In this document: one piece after another, positions 8,982-14,759 of the stretch
Numbering within the stretch: position 1 is the first letter of the stretch
How the letters are laid out: every line of letters starts with the position of its first letter
Origin: a virus
IMG/VR virus record: IMGVR_UViG_3300046167_000979
Coordinates: 1 to 39,536 of that record
Strand: one strand, 5' to 3'
DNA: 39,536 bases
Made by a program: the position numbers and the translations under genes
The notes under the pieces: generated by a model
The model's database searches: none
Seen by the model: the letters and a program-made list of their open reading frames with translations, nothing else
What the model was told of the DNA's origin: nothing

Positions 8982-9485
8982 AATATCATCTTTATTGATA
9001 TATTATGTAAAAATGTCAAGGGAATAGTATTTTTTGCTTGACATACTTTTAGTGCAGGTGTACCTTAAGGATACCGAGCCTTGAGATATATGTATACGAG
9101 GGGCATAAATGCGAGTATAAGCGAGCTAGGGTAGCTCTATTCGGTAACTATAAGTCTTGGGTACCTTAAGGTATACGGCAGATGGTTGAAACCGCCCTAT
9201 GAGCGACTATTTTTCTTGAGGGGCACTTAATATATAAGCATAACTGCAAGAAAAAAAAATGGTATCCCCTCCCCCCCCATTCCTGACTTCATCAGTGGGT
9301 ACCCCCATTTAAAAATCGCGGCGGCGCGGTTGCATGGGCGGAACGTTTTTTCTGCGGCGGGTGGATACTATTTAAGGGGAGCGGAAAGGGGAGCATTTAA
9401 AAGGTTGACGGTGACACGGATTTGCTCTCTTATCTATTTTAAGTCAGCACCCTGCTGGCGTAGAAAACCTAACGAAAGAAAGAAA
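8982..9485. promoter_or_regulatory. Divergent control region between packaging operon and early genes
   Basis: About 500 bases without a convincing gene. From left to right: the perfect inverted repeat ATGTCAAG (9013-9020) / CTTGACAT (9037-9044), whose arms carry a TTGACA -35-like box on each strand; two CCTTAAGG palindromes 101 bases apart (9063-9070 and 9164-9171), each within TACCTTAAGG; a GAGCTA-GGG-TAGCTC hairpin (9123-9137); an AT-rich patch around 9226-9240; a poly-C run near 9270; a GGGTACCC palindrome (9297-9304); a GC-rich patch (9317-9360); then the leader of the first early gene. Together they suggest opposed promoters with several operator-like sites. None is proven. Confidence 0.6.
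9038..9066 (+). promoter_or_regulatory. Candidate rightward promoter
   Basis: TTGACA at 9038-9043, 17-base spacer, then TACCTT at 9061-9066, a weak match to TATAAT. The -35 box is the right arm of the inverted repeat 9013-9044, so the left arm could serve a leftward promoter for the packaging operon. The CCTTAAGG palindrome overlaps the -10 position and could act as an operator. Confidence 0.35.
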
Positions 9486-9490
9486 ATGAA
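9403..9490 (+). promoter_or_regulatory. Early leader module A, paired with 11062-11147
   Basis: TTGACG (9403-9408) is followed by CACGGAT (9415-9421), an AT-rich stretch, a CAGCA-CCC-TGCTG hairpin (9445-9457), and a purine-rich ribosome-binding leader. The 21 bases at 9470-9490, including the ATG, are identical to 11127-11147. CACGGAT lies 64 bases before the start here and 62 in the other copy. This fixes the gene start at 9486 rather than at an in-frame ATG at 9330. Confidence 0.55.
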
Positions 9491-10196
9491 AATTGAAAAC
9501 GGGTATTTACTACACGAAACCGTGGAAAACGGGGAGCGGGTTGCAATCATTGCGACTGGCATTAAAAGACCGACTGCGAATCGTAAGACGGGTGACATGG
9601 TGCAAATTTGGATTATTTTGGCTGATCATAGCCCAGTCGCGGCCGTGCAAAGCGGTCTAGACGCAAATACAATTTGCCAAGGTTGCCCGTTTGCAAGTGG
9701 GAAAGGTTGCTACGTAAACGCAGGACAAGCACCGCTGTCAGTTTGGAAAACTTACAAGGCGGGAAAGTATCCAAAGCTAGAACCAGCGAATTATGAAAAA
9801 GTATTTAAGGGGAAGAAAGTAAGGTTTGGAGCTTATGGCAACCCTACACTGATCCCGCTTGCAATGGTGAAAGCCATTGCCAAGGTTTCGCGCGGGTGGA
9901 CTGGATACTTTCACAACTGGCGAGAGCTAGGGCAAGCTAAGGCAAAGGCTTACAATGCTTACTTTATGGCAAGCACGGAAAGCGAGACAAGCTTTGATCT
10001 AGCAAATACGCAAGGCTTAAGAGTTTTTCACGCAAACGTAAAGCAACCTGAAAATACCGTGGAATGCTTGAGCGATTCGCACGGAATAAGTTGCGCGGAT
10101 TGTCAACTTTGCCAAGGTTGGAATAAGCGAGCAAAAAATGTTTGGATAAATCCGCACGGCTCAAGAGTTAAAAAGGCTATTGAGGCTAGTAAATAA
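9486..10196 (+). CDS. Cys-rich early phage protein of unknown function (DUF7227-like)
   Basis: The 236-residue protein starts at 9486, placed by the duplicated leader; an in-frame ATG at 9330 would add 52 residues translated from GC-rich control DNA. Features include VAIIATGIKRPTANRKTGDM near residues 19-38, a CxxC-type cluster ICQGCPFASGKGCYV around 63-77, a KVRFGAYGNPT strand-turn, and a second cluster CADCQLCQGW near 208-217. Paired cysteine clusters suggest metal binding, zinc or possibly Fe-S. The pattern matches a protein family widespread in phages that I recall as DUF7227, function unknown. It heads the rightward early operon, followed by two small genes with matching leaders and a terminator at 10747. 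Confidence 0.85.
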   Translation: MKIENGYLLHETVENGERVAIIATGIKRPTANRKTGDMVQIWIILADHSPVAAVQSGLDANTICQGCPFASGKGCYVNAGQAPLSVWKTYKAGKYPKLEPANYEKVFKGKKVRFGAYGNPTLIPLAMVKAIAKVSRGWTGYFHNWRELGQAKAKAYNAYFMASTESETSFDLANTQGLRVFHANVKQPENTVECLSDSHGISCADCQLCQGWNKRAKNVWINPHGSRVKKAIEASK

Positions 10197-10221
10197 AAAC
10201 AAAAAGAAAGGATAAAAGACA

Positions 10222-10470
10222 ATGAAAAGACAAAGAAAACAACCGTCAGCGGTTTTCCTAGTAAATGATAAAGACGGCAAACTCTATTGCCAAGACGGAC
10301 GGTTTAGACGCCGCGTGCTTTTTGGCAACGTGTCTTGCTGTCTAAAGACTTGGCGCAAGCCTGGCTTTGCTAAGCGAGCGGCGCGCAAGCTAGGACTTGA
10401 GCAATGGACAATCAAATTTGCCTACGCTGGCGACAGCATTACCCCTTACGGAACAGTAAAGAAAGGATAA
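10222..10470 (+). CDS. Unknown basic 82-aa early protein
   Basis: A strongly basic protein (KRQRKQ at the start, RFRRRV, AKRAARK) with two adjacent Cys (VSCCL). I recognise no domain; nucleic-acid binding is plausible from charge alone. The start follows a good ribosome-binding site (AGAAAGGATAAAA) that is nearly repeated before the next gene at 10475, suggesting matched expression. It sits 25 bases after the Cys-rich gene and is cotranscribed. Confidence 0.75.
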   Translation: MKRQRKQPSAVFLVNDKDGKLYCQDGRFRRRVLFGNVSCCLKTWRKPGFAKRAARKLGLEQWTIKFAYAGDSITPYGTVKKG

Positions 10471-10474
10471 AACA

Positions 10475-10723
10475 ATGACTAAAGAGCAGGAAACCAAATT
10501 GATTCTAGACCTAGCGGAAGACCTTGCGCCGTTCGTGCGTGACGTAGAAAGCGGGAAAATAATAAAAACCACGCGGAATAGTTACGGAACGTATGGGCAA
10601 ATGCTTACAAGGCTAAGTAAGGGTAAGCGAAAAGTTGCGCTAGTCTTGAGTTATGCAATGCTTCAGGCGGGAGCAAATCCGCAGGGTATAAGTGACGCCT
10701 TGCAAGTTTTTTTTCCAGAGTAA
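10475..10723 (+). CDS. Unknown 82-aa early protein
   Basis: Starts four bases after the previous stop behind the same AGAAAGGATAAAA leader. The product is mainly helical: an acidic first half (LILDLAEDLAPFVRDVESG), then a basic linker and a hydrophobic C-terminal helix pair ending LQVFFPE. No Cys and no recognised motif. It is the last gene before a strong terminator at 10747-10773, so 9486-10723 forms a three-gene early unit. Typical of small host-takeover proteins, but no function can be assigned. Confidence 0.75.
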   Translation: MTKEQETKLILDLAEDLAPFVRDVESGKIIKTTRNSYGTYGQMLTRLSKGKRKVALVLSYAMLQAGANPQGISDALQVFFPE

Positions 10724-10746
10724 AAGCAAGGAAGGGAAGGAAAAAG

Positions 10747-10773
10747 CCTCGCTCGGAAGAGCGGGGTTTTTTT
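10747..10773 (+). terminator. Rho-independent terminator ending the first early unit
   Basis: Stem CCTCGCTC / GAGCGGGG (8 bp with one G-T pair), tetraloop GGAA, followed by seven T. Confidence 0.93.
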
Positions 10774-10784
10774 GTATCCATTTG

Positions 10785-10834
10785 CCAAGGCTTGAGCGAT
10801 TTATCCACGCCAGCGCGCAAAAATAAAGCCTTGG
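10785..10834. repeat. 9-bp inverted repeat enclosing a DnaA-box-like site
   Basis: Arms are exact complements with a 32-base spacer. The spacer carries TTATCCACG and a GC-rich GCCAGCGCGC patch. The span is directly downstream of a terminator and upstream of the purine tract. Confidence 0.6.
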
Positions 10835-10911
10835 AATGCCGCGCAAAGCGTTTTGATTGTCAGTGAGTGACAAAGCACCCGCAAATGGGGAAAGGCCGTG
10901 AAAGGCAATTT

Positions 10912-11024
10912 AAGAAAGAGAAAGGGGAAGGGGAAGGAAGAAAGGGGAAGAGAGGGGAAGAGAGGGGAAGAGAGGGGAAGGAAGAAAGGGGAAGGAAGAG
11001 AAAGGGGAAGAGGGGGGAAGGGGG
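10912..11024 (+). repeat. 113-nt homopurine tract with GGGG runs
   Basis: Every base from 10912 to 11024 is A or G. It contains three perfect copies of AGAGGGGAAG (10951-10980), flanked by degenerate copies, and ten or more runs of four or more G. Such a mirror-like purine strand can form triplex or G-quadruplex structure. An 82-codon frame runs through it but encodes only Lys/Arg/Glu/Gly low complexity and is not annotated. Confidence 0.9.
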
Positions 11025-11061
11025 TGGGAGTCGCTGAAAACGTGCAGAGGAATAAAAAAGT

Positions 11062-11147
11062 TGTTGAAAATGGCACGGATCCCCTTTTTAACTATAAGCA
11101 AGCTAGTAAAACGCTAGCCCAAAACATAACGAAAGAAAGAAAATGAA
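11062..11147 (+). promoter_or_regulatory. Early leader module B, paired with 9403-9490
   Basis: TTGAAA near 11064, CACGGAT at 11074-11080, an ACTATAAG stretch at 11091-11098 as possible -10, hairpin GCTAG (11102-11106) / CTAGC (11114-11118), then a leader whose 21 bases 11127-11147 are identical to module A. Same order and spacing, different hairpin sequence. Confidence 0.55.
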
Positions 11148-11397
11148 CATTGAAAACGCTCTAAAATTCAAAAATAACGAACTAATAGAAGAGGAAGCAC
11201 TTAAAAACGCCAAGGCTGAAGGCTACAGCGTAGACGGTGAGCTTGCTAGGCTTTATTTAAATATGGAGTCCGCAAACTCATACATGCTTATGGCCACGGA
11301 TGGAATGTCCATGCCCTTTAAGCACCCAAGCTATAAAGACGCCAAGGCTGCCTACCGTGCATACTGGGATGCCGTTGACAGAAAACATTTAGGCTAA
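11143..11397 (+). CDS. Unknown 84-aa early protein
   Basis: Starts in the duplicated leader, so it shares not only the ribosome-binding site but almost the same first codons as the gene at 9486 (M-K/N-I-E-N). After that the two proteins are unrelated. The product is Ala/Tyr/Lys rich and helical, with two similar DAKAAYRAYWDAV-type stretches. No motif recognised. First gene of the second early unit. Confidence 0.75.
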   Translation: MNIENALKFKNNELIEEEALKNAKAEGYSVDGELARLYLNMESANSYMLMATDGMSMPFKHPSYKDAKAAYRAYWDAVDRKHLG

Positions 11398-11426
11398 AGA
11401 CACACAAACACACAAAAAAATACATC

Positions 11427-11645
11427 ATGAAAACTAAAAAAGATTACTATCGCCTAGCTTCTACCTTTTATCAGTGCGAGGAATTACCCGAAAACTATCG
11501 CGAACTTGGGCAAGATGATTTCTACAAGTTGCTTGAAACTAACGCATGGCAACCGTTTGAGGGATACATCGGCAGCGACATTGACGAAATGATTGATTCT
11601 TTAGCGATTACTTTTAAGCGAGAGGAAGCACATGGAGACAGTTAG
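11427..11645 (+). CDS. Unknown acidic 72-aa early protein
   Basis: Acidic and aromatic-rich (KDYYRLASTFYQCEELPENY), predicted helical. There is no Shine-Dalgarno: the start is preceded by A/C-rich sequence (ACACACAAACACAC), a leader style usual in Bacteroidota. Its 3' end overlaps the next gene by 14 bases. No recognised domain. Acidic small early proteins are often DNA mimics or host-enzyme inhibitors, but this is only a thought. Confidence 0.72.
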   Translation: MKTKKDYYRLASTFYQCEELPENYRELGQDDFYKLLETNAWQPFEGYIGSDIDEMIDSLAITFKREEAHGDS

Positions 11646-11928
11646 TTTTGAGCTAGAGAACTGCGAACTGAGACCGAACAGGTTTTTTGACGTAACGGGG
11701 TACGCCAATTTTAAAAAAATTGATTGCGAGTCAGATAGCTATTACGGCAACAATGTAGTGACTGAACGCTGGGAGGAGTACGAGCTGGCGGACTTCGTTG
11801 TGGACTCCTTGACCTACTGGGGCGAGAATGGGGATTCGGAGGAAGGCCATAGGGTACCCCTTCGCGCCTTGGACTCCAAGGACTACGAAACAATTAGGGA
11901 GAAAATACCTCACTACTCAATACCCTAG
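11632..11928 (+). CDS. Unknown acidic 98-aa early protein
   Basis: Begins inside the preceding gene and ends just before the palindrome-rich gap at 11929. Rich in Glu/Asp and Tyr (WEEYELADFVVDSLTYWGENGDSEEG). The codons for RVP at 11851-11859 contain a GGGTACCC copy, and a second copy starts at the stop codon. No family recognised. Overlap with the upstream gene implies cotranslation. Confidence 0.72.
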   Translation: METVSFELENCELRPNRFFDVTGYANFKKIDCESDSYYGNNVVTERWEEYELADFVVDSLTYWGENGDSEEGHRVPLRALDSKDYETIREKIPHYSIP

Positions 11929-12114
11929 GGTACCCATTCCTTAAGGTTTCAATCTTTTTTATAAAAAAGAGAGGTACCTTAACGGATAAGTTCCTTAAGG
12001 AATACAGCCACAAAAACCCGTGTCAAGAAAAAAGTTAGAGTTGACTTTCTTTGTGGTTGGATTCCTGATTGCAACATCAATCCAGATCATCATACACATA
12101 ATAAAATAAAAAAA
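11929..12114. promoter_or_regulatory. Palindrome-rich gap upstream of the DUF3846-like gene
   Basis: Contains GGGTACCC (11928-11935), CCTTAAGG (11939-11946), the 18-bp perfect palindrome at 11953-11970, GGTACC (11973-11978) leading into a degenerate CCTTAACGG, a second CCTTAAGG (11993-12000), and facing GTCAA (12022-12026) / TTGAC (12041-12045) elements like those at 9015-9042. A TTGACT at 12041 could be a -35 box, but I see no good -10. Confidence 0.55.
11953..11970. repeat. 18-bp perfect palindrome
   Basis: TCTTTTTTATAAAAAAGA is its own reverse complement with no spacer. It lies between CCTTAAGG and GGTACC copies in a non-coding gap. Could be a binding site or a weak terminator ending in A-rich sequence. 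Confidence 0.8.
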
Positions 12115-12480
12115 ATGAAAGTATACAAAATAAATACAGAGAAACTAAGGATAGAGGCAATAGATATTCCGATGGGCGATTCCGAAGGCTGTCTTGACCA
12201 CAAGCAGATGATTAAAGAGATCGGTTGCGATTTCTTTGATGTGGTTAGGATCGGGGACGGGGATTGTATCTTTGTTGACGATGAGGGGCTACTGAGACAA
12301 GGGATACAGCCTTGCTTCTTCCTTGAGGGATACGATGCACCGCTTGTTGGAAACGGTCTAGTCGTTGGATCAAATTATGAAGGATCTTCGGAGGAGCCCA
12401 AAATAAGCATTGACAAGCTCAATCGTCTAGTTAGTTTCGGAGCAGTACTCCTTGAAGGGGACAATAATAACAACAACTAA
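12115..12480 (+). CDS. DUF3846-like phage protein
   Basis: The 121-residue protein begins MKVYKINTEKLRIEAIDIP. It contains the central pattern of DUF3846: a QMIKEIGCDFFDVVRIGDG segment, then CIFVDDEGLL, then a PL-GNGLVVGS strand near residues 81-90. Function of the family is unknown; it is common in early regions of phages and mobile elements. The C-terminus ends in a run of Asn (GDNNNNN). The leader is A-rich without Shine-Dalgarno (AAAATAAAAAAAATG). It is the first gene after the palindrome-rich gap and heads a tightly packed operon running to about 14473. Confidence 0.8.
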   Translation: MKVYKINTEKLRIEAIDIPMGDSEGCLDHKQMIKEIGCDFFDVVRIGDGDCIFVDDEGLLRQGIQPCFFLEGYDAPLVGNGLVVGSNYEGSSEEPKISIDKLNRLVSFGAVLLEGDNNNNN

Positions 12481-12488
12481 AAAAGAAC

Positions 12489-12863
12489 ATGGATAAAAAT
12501 TTAAAACTGTACACGTACCCCGAAGGCAAGGAAAACCTACAGGGGGAGGAGATCGTAAACGTGCTTAGTTCGTACGGCAGCTTTACCGATGCGTATGAGT
12601 GGGAGCTTAGTGACGGTGATGTATATTGCCGAAGAGTAAAAAAGGAGCTACCCCCAAGAAACAGGGAGGAGATTCTGCAATACATCATTGACAAAAAATT
12701 GACCTGCGAGTGGGTGGTTGACGTTGATGGTGAATATGTGAGCATTGAGGTCTGGAATGCCTCCTCAATGTTAGTCAATTACCCGCTTGATGAGGATGAT
12801 TGCACGAGTTCATTCATGGAGGCCGTTAATTATGTAATGGATCAGGACGAAACGGAACTGTAA
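12489..12863 (+). CDS. Unknown acidic 124-aa protein
   Basis: Follows the DUF3846-like gene by eight bases; its stop overlaps the next start (TAATG). Acidic with many Tyr, Trp and Val (WELSDGDVYCRRV, CEWVVDVDGEYVSIEVW), suggesting a compact beta-rich fold. It has an acidic C-terminus (PLDEDDCTSS, DQDETEL). No family recognised. Operon position next to nucleases hints at DNA metabolism, without direct evidence. Confidence 0.75.
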   Translation: MDKNLKLYTYPEGKENLQGEEIVNVLSSYGSFTDAYEWELSDGDVYCRRVKKELPPRNREEILQYIIDKKLTCEWVVDVDGEYVSIEVWNASSMLVNYPLDEDDCTSSFMEAVNYVMDQDETEL

Positions 12864-13384
12864 TGTTTGAATCAGGTTATAACTCCAAGAAGATAAACAC
12901 CTACGAAAAGTGGGTTGGTAAATCATGTTGGAGGGATGGTATGCAGAAGGAGGATGATTTCGGCAAGTTGATTAAGGCGATCTATAAAGATGTACGCAAG
13001 GCCACCAGAGAGGAGCAAAGGCATCATGCTGATTGGGTTTGTGAGATCGGTACAATTGACGTCAAGGCAATGAAGGGGGTCACCCGTAGGGGGAAGCGGG
13101 ACTCAGGCATCATTTGGGTTGAGTTCAAGAACTGTTACGGTTGCCACGGTTGGCTGTATGGCAAACAGGACTTCATAGCATTTGAGCAGCCTGATTTCTA
13201 CATAATGGTACGAAGGAGGGATTTGTGTGAGCTGAGTGAAATGTTGTGTGACCTTGATGATATTGTCACCCGACCTTCCGAAGCCTTATATAAGGGGTAC
13301 ACCCGAAAAGATAACAGGGACTTAATTTCAATGATAAAGACAGAGGATCTACTAACACTACAACATAGAAAGATACAAAAATAA
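12863..13384 (+). CDS. Putative PD-(D/E)XK nuclease
   Basis: The 173-residue protein has a likely restriction-nuclease-fold core. Residues are Glu61 (VCEIG), Asp66 in GTIDVKA, and the E-x-K triad element Glu87-Phe-Lys89 in WVEFKN, followed by GCHGWLYGKQDFIAFE. That last string is typical of a phage family I have seen with hypothetical-nuclease annotation. The start overlaps the upstream stop, and the stop overlaps the next gene start, placing it in a coupled pair with a second nuclease of the same superfamily. Candidate roles are Holliday-junction or branch cleavage, or host DNA degradation. The catalytic assignment comes from motif reading only. Confidence 0.65.
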   Translation: MFESGYNSKKINTYEKWVGKSCWRDGMQKEDDFGKLIKAIYKDVRKATREEQRHHADWVCEIGTIDVKAMKGVTRRGKRDSGIIWVEFKNCYGCHGWLYGKQDFIAFEQPDFYIMVRRRDLCELSEMLCDLDDIVTRPSEALYKGYTRKDNRDLISMIKTEDLLTLQHRKIQK

Positions 13385-14160
13385 TGGCTCACTTCTACAA
13401 TTGCAAAGACTTGCTGAACCCTAAATTTGAGGAAAGTGTGGGTACCCCCCATCAGGCTAAAAAGGCGGGTACCAAGGTTTATCCATCAGTTACTACTGTC
13501 CTTGGGATAGTTAAAGATGACTTTATTGATAGTATATACAAACCGAAAATGATTACCTCTCTTGCGAGGGAGTACCCCAATTTAGACTGGAGGGATATAG
13601 TTGACCTGACTTTCGGGACTAGGGAGAACCCCATCACTGGTGACACTATTTCTTCATCCGAGTTCGGGACTTCCGTACACCACTGCATTGAGGGATTGGT
13701 AAATCACCGTCATCTTGGAGGAGAGGAAACTGTTCGCACTGATTGGGACGATTGGGCAATGCCATTCCTTCAATGGATTGAAGAAGAGGGTGTCTCGCCA
13801 ATAGCTTGCGAGAGTATAATATCCAACAACAGAATTAAGATAGCTGGGTCAATTGACTTCTTGGGACACGATAGTGAGGGTACCCTATTTCTTGCTGATT
13901 ATAAGTGCCGCTCTAACACCAAGGGCAAAGCTAAGACCTACGCGAAGGATTGCGAGCAGTTAGCTATTGAAAGCTATATGGTAATGAAGCAGCACAAGCT
14001 TGATTATTTGCCTCCTTGCAGATCCGTAATAATTGATTGCGATACAAAGCAGCACATCCATAGAGAATGGAGTGAGAGTGAGATGAAGTGGGGCATAGAA
14101 AATGCAAAGTTAGCCGCCAAGATTTACTGGAACAAGAGAATGAAACCAATCGTTAAATAA
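13384..14160 (+). CDS. RecB/Cas4-like PD-(D/E)XK exonuclease
   Basis: The 258 residues show the exonuclease motifs in order. These are YPSVTTVLG (33-41), GTSVHHCIEG with the His motif (95-104), Glu143 (ACES), GSIDFLG with Asp158, the LADYK motif with Asp172 and Lys174, and the QLAIESY motif (192-198). This is the standard layout of RecB-like phage exonucleases, which resect DNA ends for a single-strand annealing protein. An ERF-type annealing protein is encoded 1.7 kb downstream, so the pair likely forms a Red-like recombination system. There is no Cys cluster, so no Fe-S of the Cas4 type. Two GGTACC sites lie in its first 100 bases. Confidence 0.87.
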   Translation: MAHFYNCKDLLNPKFEESVGTPHQAKKAGTKVYPSVTTVLGIVKDDFIDSIYKPKMITSLAREYPNLDWRDIVDLTFGTRENPITGDTISSSEFGTSVHHCIEGLVNHRHLGGEETVRTDWDDWAMPFLQWIEEEGVSPIACESIISNNRIKIAGSIDFLGHDSEGTLFLADYKCRSNTKGKAKTYAKDCEQLAIESYMVMKQHKLDYLPPCRSVIIDCDTKQHIHREWSESEMKWGIENAKLAAKIYWNKRMKPIVK

Positions 14161-14161
14161 A

Positions 14162-14473
14162 ATGGGACAACTAGAAAGCAATTGCGTAAGCTACTTTGAT
14201 GGCTTGCGTACCAAGATGAAGAAAATAATGGCCGAGGCTGAGGCTATTGAAGCGGTGGACTCACTGATTGAATCCACGCCCAAGCGCACCAACGCTGGGA
14301 GAAAGATTAAAAAATTTGATGATTACTTTGAAGAAACAAAGGAGTTAATCAAAAGGGTTGATCAGGGTGAGACTTTTTACAAGTTGGGGTACGAGCTTGG
14401 GGTTGATCACAAGACAGTCAGAAACAGGGTCAAGAAGGTTAAGGCTTACCTAAAGGAATTAAATAAACCCTAA
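14162..14473 (+). CDS. Small helix-turn-helix protein
   Basis: A 103-residue basic protein, helical throughout. The C-terminal third carries a resolvase/sigma-like helix-turn-helix: ETFYKLGYELGVDHKTVRNRV (about residues 70-90) reads as helix, turn at GVDH, and recognition helix KTVRNRVKKV. A basic linker (TPKRTNAGRKIKK) precedes it. It starts one base after the exonuclease stop and is the last gene before the hairpin-rich region. It may be a regulator of the operators in this block or a DNA-bridging protein. Confidence 0.72.
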   Translation: MGQLESNCVSYFDGLRTKMKKIMAEAEAIEAVDSLIESTPKRTNAGRKIKKFDDYFEETKELIKRVDQGETFYKLGYELGVDHKTVRNRVKKVKAYLKELNKP

Positions 14474-14759
14474 CTTTTATGCAGGAACACTTTGCTACCG
14501 AACGGTAACATAGTCATCACCCTATGTCCTCTCCTTACCTCTTATCGGATATGCTGCACCACGCGGGTTATTCGCCCATACAGCGAACCGATAATGTGAG
14601 TGACGGCTACTCGCCTGAAACAACAGGGAGCAGCGGAGTTGATCGCCGCTGGGGTGTCTTACCTTTAATCTGGGCAGTCAACTACCCAAATTTGTCACAA
14701 ATTACCCCTTCAACTTGTGACAAAATCTTACCACTTACATCATAGAGGAGTGGCACGAA
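14474..14759 (+). ncRNA. Candidate structured RNA region (consecutive hairpins)
   Basis: A 286-base gap between genes filled with complementary arms. Pairs: TACC/GGTA (14496-14507); ACATAG 14508-14513 / CTATGT 14522-14527; TTATCGG 14542-14548 / CCGATAA 14588-14594 enclosing GCTG 14553-14556 / CAGC 14581-14584 and an inner GGG/CCC; GTGAGT 14596-14601 / ACTCGC 14609-14614 with one G-T pair; CCTG/CAGG 14614-14627; CAGCGG 14631-14636 / CCGCTG 14646-14651; TGGG/CCCA 14671-14688; TTTGTCACAA 14691-14700 / TTGTGACAAA 14715-14724. A 73-codon frame (14524-14745) crosses it but starts inside a stem without ribosome-binding site. No tRNA-like or known riboswitch signature was recognised. Confidence 0.4.
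14691..14724. repeat. 10-bp inverted repeat with TTGTNACAA half-sites
   Basis: TTTGTCACAA and its exact complement are separated by 14 bases. Each arm also contains the small dyad TTGTNACAA, so the pair could be two operator sites 24 bases apart or one RNA stem. It lies 36 bases before the start at 14760. Confidence 0.75.

Larger units (their letters stand above)
10774..11142. other. Non-coding spacer with origin-like elements
   Basis: About 370 bases between the first and second early units. It holds the perfect inverted repeat CCAAGGCTT (10785-10793) / AAGCCTTGG (10826-10834), the sequence TTATCCACG at 10801-10809 between its arms (one base off the TTATNCACA DnaA box), a 113-nt pure-purine tract, and the leader module B. 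Arrangement resembles a replication origin plus promoter; this is inference. Confidence 0.45.

Noticed and set aside
9330-9485. In-frame upstream extension of the gene at 9486
   Set aside because: The duplicated leader fixes the start at 9486. The extension would translate GC-rich control DNA into an unlikely sequence.
9674-10790. TTGCCAAGG occurring four times (9674, 9877, 10109, 10782)
   Set aside because: Three copies are in one gene and two of those encode the same Cys-Gln-Gly motif, so coding explains much of it. The fourth is an arm of the origin-like inverted repeat and was kept there.
10941-10980. CRISPR-like spacing of the 10-bp purine repeats
   Set aside because: Units are contiguous tandem copies without unique spacers and with no cas gene nearby. 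I saw no CRISPR array in the window.
10898-11146. 82-codon frame through the purine tract
   Set aside because: It encodes only Lys/Arg/Glu/Gly low complexity set by the homopurine run, has no ribosome-binding site, and runs through the promoter-leader module.
14542-14594. tRNA-like reading of the TTATCGG/CCGATAA stem
   Set aside because: The seven-pair stem encloses only 39 bases and lacks the anticodon and T-loop consensus. I recognised no tRNA in the window.
14524-14745. 73-codon frame in the hairpin-rich region
   Set aside because: It starts inside a stem without ribosome-binding site and has no recognisable composition. The hairpins explain the region better, though coding is not excluded.
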